NCBI RefSeq assembly: GCF_011390835.1
Contig: NZ_JAABRQ010000012.1
Coordinates: 49,322 to 113,321 of the forward strand
DNA from: Hydrogenophaga sp.
GTDB lineage: Bacteria > Pseudomonadota > Gammaproteobacteria > Burkholderiales > Burkholderiaceae_C
Reading direction: 5' to 3'
Length of the DNA stretch: 64,000 bases
The notes beneath the pieces are model-generated. The model saw only the letters and a list, made by a program, of their open reading frames with translations, did not search any database and was not told where the DNA came from. A program made the translations under genes and the position numbers. Below, in pieces: positions 10,532 to 21,000 of the stretch (positions within the stretch are counted from its first letter, which is position 1; each line of letters starts with the position of its first letter).

Positions 10532-13500
10532 ATGGCGACACGACTGTTTCAGACCGAACTACTGGCGCGCAACCTCACACTGGCCCATGGCATCGTGCCC
10601 CGCGAGGTGTTGAACTGGGACAGCGGCGCCTGGCAGGGGCCCCGGGTGTTGGTGCCGATCATGGTCGAAGCCCTGGCAGTGTCGGTCGCCGACGCGGCCA
10701 CTCGCGAATGGGCCGCGGTGGCGGTGGACCCGCTGGACCCCGAGGCAGCGCGCCCGGCACCGTTCGACACCGTCAAGGACCGGCCGGCGGGTGTGCACCT
10801 GCACTGGGCCCTGCCCGACGCGCTCACCCGCGGCAAGCGCCAATCGGCCGACGAAGAGGTGCCGCTGGCGGCTTCCGTGCAGTCCAGCGTGGAGCAGCCC
10901 GAGCAGCGCGACCAGCGCCGCACCGAATTCAGCCGCACGCCCAACCGCTGGCTGGTGGTGCGCATGCGCGCGGGCGCCACGCAGACCGCACCGCGCGAGG
11001 CAGCGGCCTGGGTGGTTTGCGGCGCGCTCGATCCGGCGCGGCGGCGGGCCGTGCCTCTGGCCGACTGGAGCGAAAACCGGGAGACCGCCGATTCAGCGGT
11101 GACCGCGATGGGCCCGGGCGATCCGACCTTTGCCGTCTACTACGACAACACGCGCAACCTGCTGGCGTTTCACGACCCGCTAAAAGACGTGGCCAGCGGA
11201 CCGCTCAGTTACCTGGTCTGCGGCTGGTACGCACAGCTCGAAGACGATCCGCTTTACGCACCGGTTACCGAGCAGGCCTGGCTGGACTTGATCGAGAGTC
11301 TGGGCTGGTCGGTCAACGCGAGCGCTATCGAGCGGCTGCGCAAGGACGCACGGGCTGCCGCTCGCGCTGGCTTTCTGCCAAGTGCCGACCAGAATGACGA
11401 GACACGCGCCGGCGAAATCCAGCTCTTTGGCCCTGATCGCGACGGTGGCGACAAGCGCAGCGACGCGTCCTCGCTACTCTTGGGCACAGGGCCATCGCAG
11501 TTCACCAAGGACGCCGAGAAGCGCCAGATTAAGTCGCGTGCGGTGTACGCCCGCAAGCAGTTCTTCAGCCGGTTCTGGCCGCGCCAGATGCTGTGCCACG
11601 GTGCGTTGTTTGACGTCGCCTGGGGCGGGCGCGGCGGTGCTTTCGACAGCCCGGGTGCGGGCGTGCCGCCAGCGGGCTCGGTGGGACTGGCGGTGGGCAA
11701 CACCGCGGCGCAAGCCCTGGCGGCGCTGTCGGCCAAGCAGTCGGGCGATGCATCGCTGGCGCGCCTGCTCGACGCGTTCGCCACCGGTGCGCTGTCCGAC
11801 CTGTCCCAGTCCAGCGGCCTGGCGCGACTGGAGAGCCTGCTGCATGGCGAAGACTTTGCGTCTTCACCCGGTGGCTTTGTGGTGGACCAGATCGAGCAGG
11901 GAGACTTGTTTGCGCCGTCGGCAGGCTCCGAGACACCCGGCACCCGCGGCCAGACGGACAAAGGTCTGCTGAAAACCCAGGGCTCGGACACGCGTCAGCT
12001 CAAAGTGCAGCGCAGCTTCTTTCGCGCCGACGCCTCGCTCAGCGAACTGCGCGAACGCATGCAGAACCCCGGCAAGCGCCCGGGCGGTGCTGCGGGCCAG
12101 GCGCCTGCCGGGCGCCCTCGCACCACCGAAACCGTGCGCCGCGCCATGCCGCGCTGGTTCCAGCCGCGCGATCCGGTGCTGTTGCTCAGCCAGGCGCGGC
12201 GGGCCTACAAGCACGGAGAAGACCATGTGATCGACGGTGTGCTGGGTTGCCGCATCAGCGGCCAGACCGTCGACCAGGTCAGTGTGAATCCATGGCGAAG
12301 CAGCGAGACGGGGGATCGCAACGCCGCGCTGGTCGATGTGGTTGGTCGCGACCTGAGCACGCGCGACCTGCAGAGCGGCCAGATTCCAGCCGAATGCGGT
12401 GCGCTGTTTTTCGAGGCGCTGCTGCTCGATCCGACCACCGTGCCGGTGGCGCAGAACCTGATCGTGCAGCGCGCTCACCGCGTGCGCAGCTCGGCGCGCA
12501 GCGACGACCGGGTGGTGTCCGCCGCCATCGCAGGGCGTCGTTACCAGGTGGAGCAGACACTGCTCTATGTGGCCGCGGCCGATCCGCTGATCGACGCCCA
12601 GGCGCTGGCAGCCACCTCCAACCTGCGCGGCACCCGTCCGCACCCACTGGCGCTGCAGCTCTGGCGCCGGCCCTGGACCCCGATCGAGATGGACTGGGAG
12701 GTCGCCTGGTTCCCGTCGCCCGGCGCCGAGCGCGACTGGGCGCTGCAGCAGACCGACTTCGGACTGCGCGGCGATGTGCCACTGGGCACCGACGGTGAGC
12801 CGGCGCTGGTGCTGCGCGGGCGCAGCTTGCTCACGCCATCGGTGGCGCGCACGCTGGAGCGCCACCTCAAGCGCTTTCTGGAGGACGAGGACAGCGGCGA
12901 GCGCGACGAAGCCACACCCAGCGAAGAGGCCGACCTGGCGCGCGCCATGCGCGATTTCGCCAAGCTCGATGTGCTGGGCACCTCGCTTTCGGGCTTGCAC
13001 GACACCCTGATGGCGCGTCGCCCGGTGCCCGGGCTGGCCGGTGAACCGGCGCCCGACGCCTGGCTGCCGATCCCGGAGGCCCGTGCGCTGTGGCTGCTGC
13101 GGGCGGGCCACCTGCGCGTGCAGCGCGCGCGGGTGATCGACGCGTTTGGGCAGTTTCACGAATTGGCGCCCGCGGTGCTCGCCGCGCCGACGCGGGCCGA
13201 AGACCTGGTGAGCCGCGCCGGCCCCGCGTTTCTCGCCCTGCCGCCGCGCATCCAGGAGCCAGCTCGGCTGATGTTCCGTCTGCTCGACGCCAGCGCTGCA
13301 CCCGGCGCCGAGGTGCGCGAAGCCACGCGCGAACGCTCCCCGGTCTGCGGCTGGATCGTGCCCGACCACCTGGATGAAGCGGTGGAGGTGTTTGACGCCC
13401 AGGGTCAGGCCAGCGGCCAGCTGCAGCCAGCCGACGACGGTCGCACGCTGGAATGGCAGGGCGTGCCCGGCGTGGCCGATGCGCTGGGCGCACCGCCACA

Positions 13501-14407
13501 GCTGGCGCAGCCCCAGCTCGCCGGCTTTGTGCAGGGGCTGCTGGACCACGGCCTGCGCGACCGCGAGCGTCTGGCCTCAGAAGACCCACCAAGCGAGAGC
13601 GCGCTGTCTGCCCTGTTGCGCATGGTCGATGCCACGCTCTGGAGCACCGACCCGGTGGGACGGGCTGGTAGCGAACACCTGAGCCTGCTGGTGGGGCATC
13701 CGCTGGCGCTGGTGCGCGCTGAACTGCGGCTGGAGGTGCAGGACGGCGGCGTGACCGCCATCGTACAAGGCGCGTTGTACGACGACGCGCGCGACGAACT
13801 GGAGCGCACGCCGCTTCCGGTTCGCCTGGGCGAGGTGCTGTCGCTCGACGACGGCCTGATGGGCTATTTCATCAACGACGACTACAGTCGCTTCTATCCG
13901 ATCCACGACTCGCTGGCGCCTCAGGCCTGGCCGATCGGCCCGGGTCAGGGCTTTCTGGGCTCGCTGGCTGGCGCGCCCAACACCGCGGGCCGCGCGGTGC
14001 GCCACCCCTACATCGACCGCACGCCGCAGGTCTGGATCCGGCCCGGGCAGCGCGTGCGGCTCACCCTGGTGCTGGACCCTCGCGGTGCGGTGCACGCCAC
14101 CTGCGGCTTCCTGCCGCGCAAGAAGATCGAGCTCATGCGCGAGCACGTGGCGCCGGCGCTGGAGGCGCTGAACTTCACTTTCCGCGTCGGCCCGGTGCTG
14201 GTGGATCCGGACACCATCCGCATGCCACTGCCGTCCGAGATCGCTGGGGGCTGGAGCTGGGTACGGCGCGTCAACGTGACGACTTGGCAGGAAGATCCGG
14301 TGATCAAGGCCAGCCAGGACGCGTTGCTGCCCGACACGCCGGCCTTGCTCACCGAAGGCTGGCTCAAGCTCAGCGGCGCGCTGGTGACGCCACCCGACGA
14401 GCGCTGA
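10532..14407 (+). CDS. Large protein of unknown function (fourth gene of giant-protein cluster)
   Basis: A 1291-residue soluble-looking protein. Its ATG at 10532 lies 7 bp after the previous stop, with GAGGT overlapping that stop codon, which is an operon arrangement. The N-terminus contains GVHLHWALPDAL (87-98) and TPNRWLVVRM (about 135-144), short conserved-looking blocks. Further on come WYAQLEDDPLY (about 233-243) and a C-terminal block with GYFINDDYSRFYPIHDSLAP (about 1111-1130). The region around 500-560 is charged and low complexity. No catalytic signature, signal peptide or transmembrane helix is visible. It is the last gene of the block and converges on the rhomboid-like gene with a 34-bp gap. 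Confidence 0.85.
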   Translation: MATRLFQTELLARNLTLAHGIVPREVLNWDSGAWQGPRVLVPIMVEALAVSVADAATREWAAVAVDPLDPEAARPAPFDTVKDRPAGVHLHWALPDALTRGKRQSADEEVPLAASVQSSVEQPEQRDQRRTEFSRTPNRWLVVRMRAGATQTAPREAAAWVVCGALDPARRRAVPLADWSENRETADSAVTAMGPGDPTFAVYYDNTRNLLAFHDPLKDVASGPLSYLVCGWYAQLEDDPLYAPVTEQAWLDLIESLGWSVNASAIERLRKDARAAARAGFLPSADQNDETRAGEIQLFGPDRDGGDKRSDASSLLLGTGPSQFTKDAEKRQIKSRAVYARKQFFSRFWPRQMLCHGALFDVAWGGRGGAFDSPGAGVPPAGSVGLAVGNTAAQALAALSAKQSGDASLARLLDAFATGALSDLSQSSGLARLESLLHGEDFASSPGGFVVDQIEQGDLFAPSAGSETPGTRGQTDKGLLKTQGSDTRQLKVQRSFFRADASLSELRERMQNPGKRPGGAAGQAPAGRPRTTETVRRAMPRWFQPRDPVLLLSQARRAYKHGEDHVIDGVLGCRISGQTVDQVSVNPWRSSETGDRNAALVDVVGRDLSTRDLQSGQIPAECGALFFEALLLDPTTVPVAQNLIVQRAHRVRSSARSDDRVVSAAIAGRRYQVEQTLLYVAAADPLIDAQALAATSNLRGTRPHPLALQLWRRPWTPIEMDWEVAWFPSPGAERDWALQQTDFGLRGDVPLGTDGEPALVLRGRSLLTPSVARTLERHLKRFLEDEDSGERDEATPSEEADLARAMRDFAKLDVLGTSLSGLHDTLMARRPVPGLAGEPAPDAWLPIPEARALWLLRAGHLRVQRARVIDAFGQFHELAPAVLAAPTRAEDLVSRAGPAFLALPPRIQEPARLMFRLLDASAAPGAEVREATRERSPVCGWIVPDHLDEAVEVFDAQGQASGQLQPADDGRTLEWQGVPGVADALGAPPQLAQPQLAGFVQGLLDHGLRDRERLASEDPPSESALSALLRMVDATLWSTDPVGRAGSEHLSLLVGHPLALVRAELRLEVQDGGVTAIVQGALYDDARDELERTPLPVRLGEVLSLDDGLMGYFINDDYSRFYPIHDSLAPQAWPIGPGQGFLGSLAGAPNTAGRAVRHPYIDRTPQVWIRPGQRVRLTLVLDPRGAVHATCGFLPRKKIELMREHVAPALEALNFTFRVGPVLVDPDTIRMPLPSEIAGGWSWVRRVNVTTWQEDPVIKASQDALLPDTPALLTEGWLKLSGALVTPPDER

Positions 14408-14441
14408 CTCGCGCTGGACCAAATCCACTTTCGCGCTTGCT

Positions 14442-15068
14442 TCAGGCCGCGCTGCCCGGTGGTTTGCTGGTCGTCCAGCGCCAGCCCGTTGGCGGCCAAG
14501 CTGTCACCAGGCCAAGCACCAATCCCCACATACCACCGGCCAGGTGGGCGGCCAGGACGACCGACATGTCGTTGCCTGGGTCCCAGACCACCGGTCGCGA
14601 CCAGCCTTGTTCCAGGGCCAGCTTGGCCATAACGGCCAGCAGCAGCAAGCCACCCCAGCGGCGTGCCTTGGGCACACGAATGCGCTTGAACAGCAGGTGC
14701 ACCGCGAGCACCAGCGCACCTGCGTGCAACACCCCCGACAGGCCCACCGCATAGCCGATCTGTGGCCAGATCAGCAGCGTGAGCGTGGTCAGCGGCCAAG
14801 CCAGCAGCCAGGCGATTGCACAGGCACGTGGCGGGTGCACGATCCAGGCCGTGGCGGTGAGCGCGCCCAGCGCGAGCTGATTGCCGATCAGGTGCGGTGT
14901 GTTCATGTGCACCCAGGCGGTGGTCCACAGCGTCCAGGGCTTGCCTGCCCAGCCGTCGGAGCGAAAGGTCAGGGTCTCGACCAGGTTGTCGCCAGCCCAC
15001 CAGAGCAGCATGCTGGCCACGCCATGCAGTGCGCACAGCAGCAGCCAGTCGCGCACGGACGGCTTCAT
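14442..15068 (-). CDS. Rhomboid-family intramembrane serine protease, rhombosortase-like
   Basis: A 208-residue protein with about six membrane helices. Rhomboid active-site features are visible: H54, H59 and N63 (HMNTPHLIGN) for the oxyanion region, GLSG at 109-112 with nucleophile S111, and H175 (LAAHLAGG) as the catalytic base. The compact length and GLSGVLHA motif resemble RrtA-type rhombosortases, which process GlyGly-CTERM proteins; the subfamily is inference and no GlyGly-CTERM substrate was seen in this window. The start codon overlaps the glnE stop (ATGA at 15065-15068), so it is translationally coupled to glnE on the minus strand. Confidence 0.85.
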   Translation of the reverse strand: MKPSVRDWLLLCALHGVASMLLWWAGDNLVETLTFRSDGWAGKPWTLWTTAWVHMNTPHLIGNQLALGALTATAWIVHPPRACAIAWLLAWPLTTLTLLIWPQIGYAVGLSGVLHAGALVLAVHLLFKRIRVPKARRWGGLLLLAVMAKLALEQGWSRPVVWDPGNDMSVVLAAHLAGGMWGLVLGLVTAWPPTGWRWTTSKPPGSAA

Positions 15069-17992
15069 ATCAGTGGCGCAGGCGATCTATCGGGCTCAGC
15101 ACCTAGCACGTGAAGCCAGAGCGCGCGCACCGCGGATGCAGCATCCTGCACCCGCTCCTTGTCGATTTGCGTCGGCACTTCATCGAGCCGGGCCCGGTGC
15201 TGGATCATGCGCAGCTCGCGGTAGGCCAGCGCCGCCGCTTCGCCGATGCCACTCGGCACTAGGCCAGCAGCCTCGATCAGCCGAAGCAGCTTGATGTTGC
15301 CCGTGTTGGGCCGCAGCTCGGCATGTGCGCGCGAATAGGCAAGCACGATGTACTGCACCGCAAACTCCACGTCGACCATGCCGCCCGCGCTGTGCTTGAC
15401 GTCGAATAGCTCGCCGCGCACCGGGCGGGCGCTGCGGATCTTCTGGCGCATGGTACGGATCTCGGTGGCCAGCGCGCTTGCATCGCGTTCGGCGGTGATG
15501 ACCGCGGTGCGCACCGCGTCGAAGCGCTCGCGCAGCGTGGGGGTTGCGTTGCCATCGCCGGGCTGCCCCAAGTCGGCGGCAGCCTCCTCGGGGGGCCGCG
15601 CACCTCGCGCAGTGGGCAGCGTGGGGACAATTTCCTCCCACCCCATGACAAATCGAGCGCGTGTCATGGCCTGGTGTTCCCAGGTCCAGGCGGTGTTGGT
15701 GCCGCGCTGCAGCTGGTAGCGCTCGTAGGCCTCGAAGCTGGTGACGAGCAGCCCCGAATTGCCGTTGGGCCGCAGAGCGGTGTCGATCTCGTACAGGTCG
15801 CCCTCACTGGTCTTGACCGTGAGCCAATTGATGAGCTTGCGCACAAAAGTGGCGTAGAGCTCGCCAGCGTTTTCGTGATCGTCTTCATACACGAAGACGA
15901 TGTCCAGATCGCTGCCATAGCCCAGCTCTTTGCCGCCCAGCTTGCCGTAGGCAATGATCGCGATGCGTGGCACCTCGCAGTGGCGGTTTTTCATGCGCGC
16001 CCAGCACCATTGGGTGGCCACGCGCAACACCGCGTCTGCCAGTGCGGTGAGGTCGTCGGCGACCTCTTCCACGGTGAGTTTTTTCTCCAGATCGCGCGCC
16101 AGGGTGCGAAACACCTCGGCGTGGTGGGCGCGGCGCAAGATGTTGAGCAGCTCCTCCTCGTCGTCTTCGCCGGTGGACTGCAGCGCGGCGCGGCGCGAGG
16201 CCAGTTCGGCTTCGAACTGCGCTGCGCTGAAGCGCTCCTGCAGCATCTGGTCGCTGGCCAGCTCGTCGATCACGCCGGGGTGCTTGAGCAGGTAGCGCGC
16301 CGGCCAGCGGGCTGCACCGAGCAAGCGCAGCAGCCGCTCGTGCACGGCGGGGCGCTCCTGCAGCAAGGCCAGGTAACTCTCGCGTCGAAAGAGCGGCTCG
16401 ATCCAGTCGGCCATGCGCAGCGCAGCGACTTCGGTGACCCGGCCGTCTTCCAGCCAGGCTCCGGTGCGCTCGATCAGGCGCACCAGGCGCACGCGCGCGT
16501 CTTCGCGAAGCGCGAGAAAGCGGGGTTGTTCGATCCACTCCGCCACCCGAGCTGCGAAGGCCTCAGGCAGTTGCGGCAAGACGCTCGCCAAGTCGGCCGT
16601 CGCTGTGCGTGAGCCGCCATTGCAGCCCTTGCCTTTGCACTGGCCCTGGTCGGCACCGCCGAGCAGGGTGTCGAACTCGTGCGCCACGGTCTCGCGGTGC
16701 GCGTCCAGGGTGTGAAGGAACTCGCACACGCTGGCGCAGCCCATCGTCGCCGCCAGCCAGGCGAGGTCGTCGTCGCGCGTGGGCAAGGTGTGGGTTTGCT
16801 GGTCGTCCAGGTACTGAATGCGGTGTTCCACGCGGCGCAGGAAGTCGTAGGCCTCGCCGAGCGCGTTGGCGGTGGCCTGAGGCATCAGGTTGGCGCGGCT
16901 TAGGCGCTTGAGTGCGTCCATGGTGGGCCTGGTGCGCAGCTCTGGAAACTGGCCACCGCGCACCACCTGCAGCAGCTGCACGGTGAACTCGATCTCGCGG
17001 ATGCCGCCGCGCGAGAGCTTCACATCGTTGGCGCGGCCCGGGTTGCCCGCCGCGCGCTTGGCCGCATGTTCGCGGATCTGGCGGTGCAGGGTGCGCAGCG
17101 CGTCGAACACGCTGTAGTCCAGGTAGCGGCGGAACACAAAAGGCAGCACTACGCCGCGCAAGGCGCTGGCACTCTGGTCGGCGATGCAGGCGGCGGGTGA
17201 GATGACTCGGCTCTTGAGCCAGGCGAAGCGCTCCCACTCGCGACCCTGCACCAGGAAATACTCCTCTAGCGCGCCCAGCGACACGGCGCTCGGCCCCGAG
17301 TTGCCATTGGGGCGCAGCGCTAGGTCGACGCGAAACACGTTGCCGTGTTCGGTGGTCTCGCCCACCGTGTTGTAAATGTGCTTGACTGCCTTGCCGAAGT
17401 ACTCATGGTTGCTGATGCTGCCGCGGCCTTGCGCGTTACCGGCGGTCTCGCCATCCTCGTCATAGACGTAGATCAGATCGATGTCGCTCGACACATTGAG
17501 CTCGCGCGCACCGAGCTTGCCCATGCCGATCACCCAGAGCTGGGCGCGCTGATCGCGGCCGTCAGCGTCGAGATACCGGGGTTCTCCGTGAGCTGTGTCG
17601 AGTTCGGCGAAGGCCAGTGTGCAGGCCACATCCAGCGACAGCTCGGCCAGCTCGGTCACGCCGCGCGTGACCTCGGCCAGCGACGCTGACTGCTCGCAGT
17701 CCAGCACCGCCAGCCGCTCCACCACCAGTTGCCGCAGCACGCGCAGCGCGGCCGGTAGGGGCAGCCCCTTCTCCTGCAAGGCCTCCAGGCCTGCTTGCAT
17801 CGACGCGCGCACCGGGGCACCCGCGGGCAGCACACCCAGTTCGGCGGCAAAGCGCCGGCGCACGCGCTGCACAAAACGGGAGTAACCAGCGCCCGGGTTG
17901 TCCAGTGGCGCGTCGCTGCGGTGAGGGGGGGTCACGTTTGTTGGCAAAGTGCTGTGCGCTGCTGCGGAACCTGTAGCGTGGCTGGCCGTCAT
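15065..17992 (-). CDS. glnE: Bifunctional glutamine synthetase adenylyltransferase / adenylyl-removing enzyme
   Basis: GlnE covalently regulates glutamine synthetase. It has the expected two nucleotidyltransferase-like halves: an N-terminal deadenylylase domain with MGKLGARELNVSSDIDLIYV and a C-terminal adenylylase domain with GKLGGKELGYGSDLDIVFV. I prefer ATG 17992 (975 residues, MTASHAT), because the longer frame from 18016 runs into the divergent yhdP start. The family is usually about 950 residues. An extra GC-rich insert, roughly residues 783-815, lies between the Q/A-M-T-R-A-R-F block and the helix beginning ERFDAVR. Its DNA resembles an insert in fmt (see separate entries). The enzyme is cytosolic and tied to PII/nitrogen signalling by family knowledge. 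Confidence 0.95.
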   Translation of the reverse strand: MTASHATGSAAAHSTLPTNVTPPHRSDAPLDNPGAGYSRFVQRVRRRFAAELGVLPAGAPVRASMQAGLEALQEKGLPLPAALRVLRQLVVERLAVLDCEQSASLAEVTRGVTELAELSLDVACTLAFAELDTAHGEPRYLDADGRDQRAQLWVIGMGKLGARELNVSSDIDLIYVYDEDGETAGNAQGRGSISNHEYFGKAVKHIYNTVGETTEHGNVFRVDLALRPNGNSGPSAVSLGALEEYFLVQGREWERFAWLKSRVISPAACIADQSASALRGVVLPFVFRRYLDYSVFDALRTLHRQIREHAAKRAAGNPGRANDVKLSRGGIREIEFTVQLLQVVRGGQFPELRTRPTMDALKRLSRANLMPQATANALGEAYDFLRRVEHRIQYLDDQQTHTLPTRDDDLAWLAATMGCASVCEFLHTLDAHRETVAHEFDTLLGGADQGQCKGKGCNGGSRTATADLASVLPQLPEAFAARVAEWIEQPRFLALREDARVRLVRLIERTGAWLEDGRVTEVAALRMADWIEPLFRRESYLALLQERPAVHERLLRLLGAARWPARYLLKHPGVIDELASDQMLQERFSAAQFEAELASRRAALQSTGEDDEEELLNILRRAHHAEVFRTLARDLEKKLTVEEVADDLTALADAVLRVATQWCWARMKNRHCEVPRIAIIAYGKLGGKELGYGSDLDIVFVYEDDHENAGELYATFVRKLINWLTVKTSEGDLYEIDTALRPNGNSGLLVTSFEAYERYQLQRGTNTAWTWEHQAMTRARFVMGWEEIVPTLPTARGARPPEEAAADLGQPGDGNATPTLRERFDAVRTAVITAERDASALATEIRTMRQKIRSARPVRGELFDVKHSAGGMVDVEFAVQYIVLAYSRAHAELRPNTGNIKLLRLIEAAGLVPSGIGEAAALAYRELRMIQHRARLDEVPTQIDKERVQDAASAVRALWLHVLGAEPDRSPAPLI
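15580..15630. repeat. GC-rich repeat element inside glnE (copy A)
   Basis: Within glnE, about 40 bp (15588-15627) match a segment inside fmt (48826-48865) at roughly 33 of 40 positions by eye. The shared core includes GCGCACCTCGCG and GCGTGGGG. It is read in the opposite coding orientation relative to the copy in fmt, and it encodes the non-conserved ARGARPPEEAAADLG loop. This suggests a dispersed repeat tolerated in frame, not homology between the two proteins. Confidence 0.5.
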
Positions 17993-18006
17993 AATTTGCG
18001 GTGGAT

Positions 18007-21000
18007 ATGAACCCAAAGCCCGCGACCATTGCCTCCTCCTCGCGAGGTCTCAAGACACTGTCGGTGGTGACGCGGCTCCTGTTGTGGCTGGTGCTGGCGG
18101 CCTGGAGTCTGTTTGCGCTCACCTGGGGCGTTCTTCAGCTGTGGATTGTGCCGCGGATCGGCGAATGGCGCCCGGACCTCGAACGCTGGGCCACGAATGC
18201 GGTGGGGGTACCGGTGAAAGTCGGCGAGATCGTGGCGATGCCACGCGCCTCGGGTGCCGGCCCGCTGCCCTCGTTCATACCGGCATTCGAGTTGCGTGAT
18301 GTGCGCCTGTACGACGCGCAAGGCCGCGTGGCGCTGCAGCTGCCGATGGTGCGCACCGCGGTGTCGGTCGGATCCTTGTGGCGCCTGAGCTTCGAACAGC
18401 TGGTGATCGAGCGCCCGGTGCTGGACGTGCGGCGCACGGCGCTAGGTCGCATCGAGGTGGCCGGGCTGGATTTCTCGGGTTCGGAGAGCGGCGACGGCAG
18501 CGCGGCGGACTGGTTTTTCAATCAGCCGGAGTTTGTCATCCAGGGGGGCGAGGTTCGCTGGACCGACGAGCTGCGCCAGCAGCCCGCGCTGGTGCTGCAG
18601 GCGCTCGATCTGGTGGTGCGCAACGGAGCCCGCAGCCACCAGATCCGCGTCGATGCCACGCCGCCACCCGAATGGGGCGAGCGCTTCAGCGCGCTGGCCC
18701 AGCTGCGGGAGCCTCTGTTGCGCTTCTCCGTCCCGTCTGCTGCTCCTGGCCAGCCTTGGCAGCGCTGGGACGGCCAGCTGTACGCCAACCTCCCGCGGGT
18801 GGATGTGACCCGTCTGCGGGCTCATGTCGATCTGTCGGACTGGGGTGTTGCATTGCGCAGCGGTCGAGGGGGCGTGCGTGCGTGGGCTGACGTGGCGCGC
18901 GGTCGTATCACCGGCATCACCACCGATCTGGCCCTGACCGCAGTCGACGTGCAGCTCGGCCCCACGCTGCCGCCTTTGCTGCTCGACGAAATCAGCGGCC
19001 GTCTGGCAGGTCAGTGGGACGACGAGGGCCTGGGCCTGAGCACCGAGGCACTGCGCTTTCGCACCCGGGAAGGCGAGACCTGGCCCGGCGGGCGCCTTTA
19101 CCTGAAGCACACCCGCGCGGCACCCGGGCGCGCACCCGCGCTGGCATTCACCGCCGACGAACTCGATCTGGCGGCGCTGTCGGCAATCGCCACCCGCTTG
19201 CCACTGACCTCGGCCACCCACGCCACGCTCGCCAGCCTGCGCCCAGCCGGCCGCGCCAGTGGTCTGAACCTCACCTGGCAGGGGGATCCGGGTGTGGCGC
19301 CGGCTGATGGCGCGCTGATTGACTGGCAACGTGGCCGCTACCAGGTTAAGGGCCGCGTTGACGGGCTGGCGTTGGCCAGCCTGCCGCGCACGCGCGGTGT
19401 CAACGACGCGGAGGTACCCCTGCCTGGGAGACCCGGTCTGTCCGGTGCCACCGTGGATTTCGACCTCAATCAGGAAGGTGGGCGCGCCACCTTGTCGATG
19501 GCCCAGGGTTCGATTGATCTCCCAGGTGTGTTCCAGGACAGTGTGGTGGCACTGGACCGGCTGCAGGCCGACGCAAGCTGGCGCCTGCTGGGCGAGCGCA
19601 TCGAGGTCCAGCTCGACAACGTGCGGATGGCCAATGCCGACGCCGAAGGCACGGCGCAAGTGCGCTGGCAGACCAGCGACCCGGCCATGAGTCCGTCGCG
19701 TTCCCGCTTTCCCGGCGTGCTGGACCTCAACGCCAAGCTGACCCGCGCCAACGCCACGCGGGTGCACCGCTACCTGCCCCTGACCGTGGGCCCGCTGGCG
19801 CAGCGCTATGTGCGCGAAGCGGTGCGCGCGGGTCAGGCGAGTCAGGTCGATTTCCGCGTGCAAGGCGACCTGTGGGACATGCCCTTCAACTTGCCTGGGA
19901 CCCAGGGCACGTTCCGCATTGCTGCCCAGCTGCAAGACTTGGATTTCGTTTATGTGCCGCCCTATTTGCAGGTGGACGGGGACACGCCGTGGCCTGCGCT
20001 GAAAGGCTTGCGCGGTGAACTGGTACTCGACCGCACAGCGATGACCTTGACGAGCGCCGAGTCCGGGCTGGAGGGTGCGCCCAATGTGCGGCTGAGCCAG
20101 GCGCAGATCGACATCGACGACCTAGCCCAGACCACCACCCTGGTGGTGAGCGCCCGCGCTCAGGGACCGGCCAACGAGGTGCTGGGCTTTGTGCGCAACA
20201 GTCCCGTGAACTTCATGACGGGTCAGGCGCTGGCCCGTGCCCGCATAGGCGGCAACGCAGGCGTGCAGTTGCAGCTCACGCTGCCGATGTACGCCATCAC
20301 CTCGACCAGGGTCAGCGGCACGGTGGCGCTCGCGGGCAACGACGTGCAGATCAGCCCCGAGGCGCCGCTGCTCGGCCGCGCCAGCGGCAGCCTGCAGTTC
20401 AGCGAGCAGGGGTTTCAGGTCAGCGGTGCGCAGGCCCAGTTGTACGGTGGGCCGGTGCGTTTTGACGGCGGCATGCGCCCTGCGCCAGGGGGGACTGGGC
20501 CGCGCATCCGCTTCCAGGGCCAGGGCACCGCCAGCGCCGAAGGCCTGAGCCAGGCCGGTCTGGGCTTTGTCTCGCGCCTGTTCGAGAAGGCGAGCGGTAA
20601 CGCTCCCTACACCGCGCAGCTGGGGTTCCGAGGGGGTGTGCCCGAGTTGCTGGTCACCAGCAACCTGCAGGGCATGGCAATCGACCTGCCAGCGCCGCTG
20701 GGCAAAAACGCCGAGTCCCTGCTGCCGCTTCGTTACGACAACGCGGTGCTGAGCGAAGTGGACGACGTGGCGCGCAGCGATCGGTTGCGAGTGCAGATGG
20801 GCCCGACCAACCTGCCGCTGGTGGATCTGCAGTACGAGCGCGACATCACCGGCGCAGAGCCGCGCGTATTGCGCGGCAGCGTGGCGGTAGGGCTGGACGC
20901 AGCCGAGTCGGCGCCGCTGCCCGCCGCGGGCGTGCTGGCTAACATCCGCTTCAAGCAGATCGATGTGGACGACTGGCAGCGCGCGTTCCAGGCGGCCACC

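Noticed and set aside
1..14407. Interpretation of the four-gene cluster as a prophage tail or contractile injection system
   Set aside because: No sheath, tube, baseplate, spike or AAA+ ATPase signature is visible in the window. The upstream flank is missing, so this stays open but unsupported.
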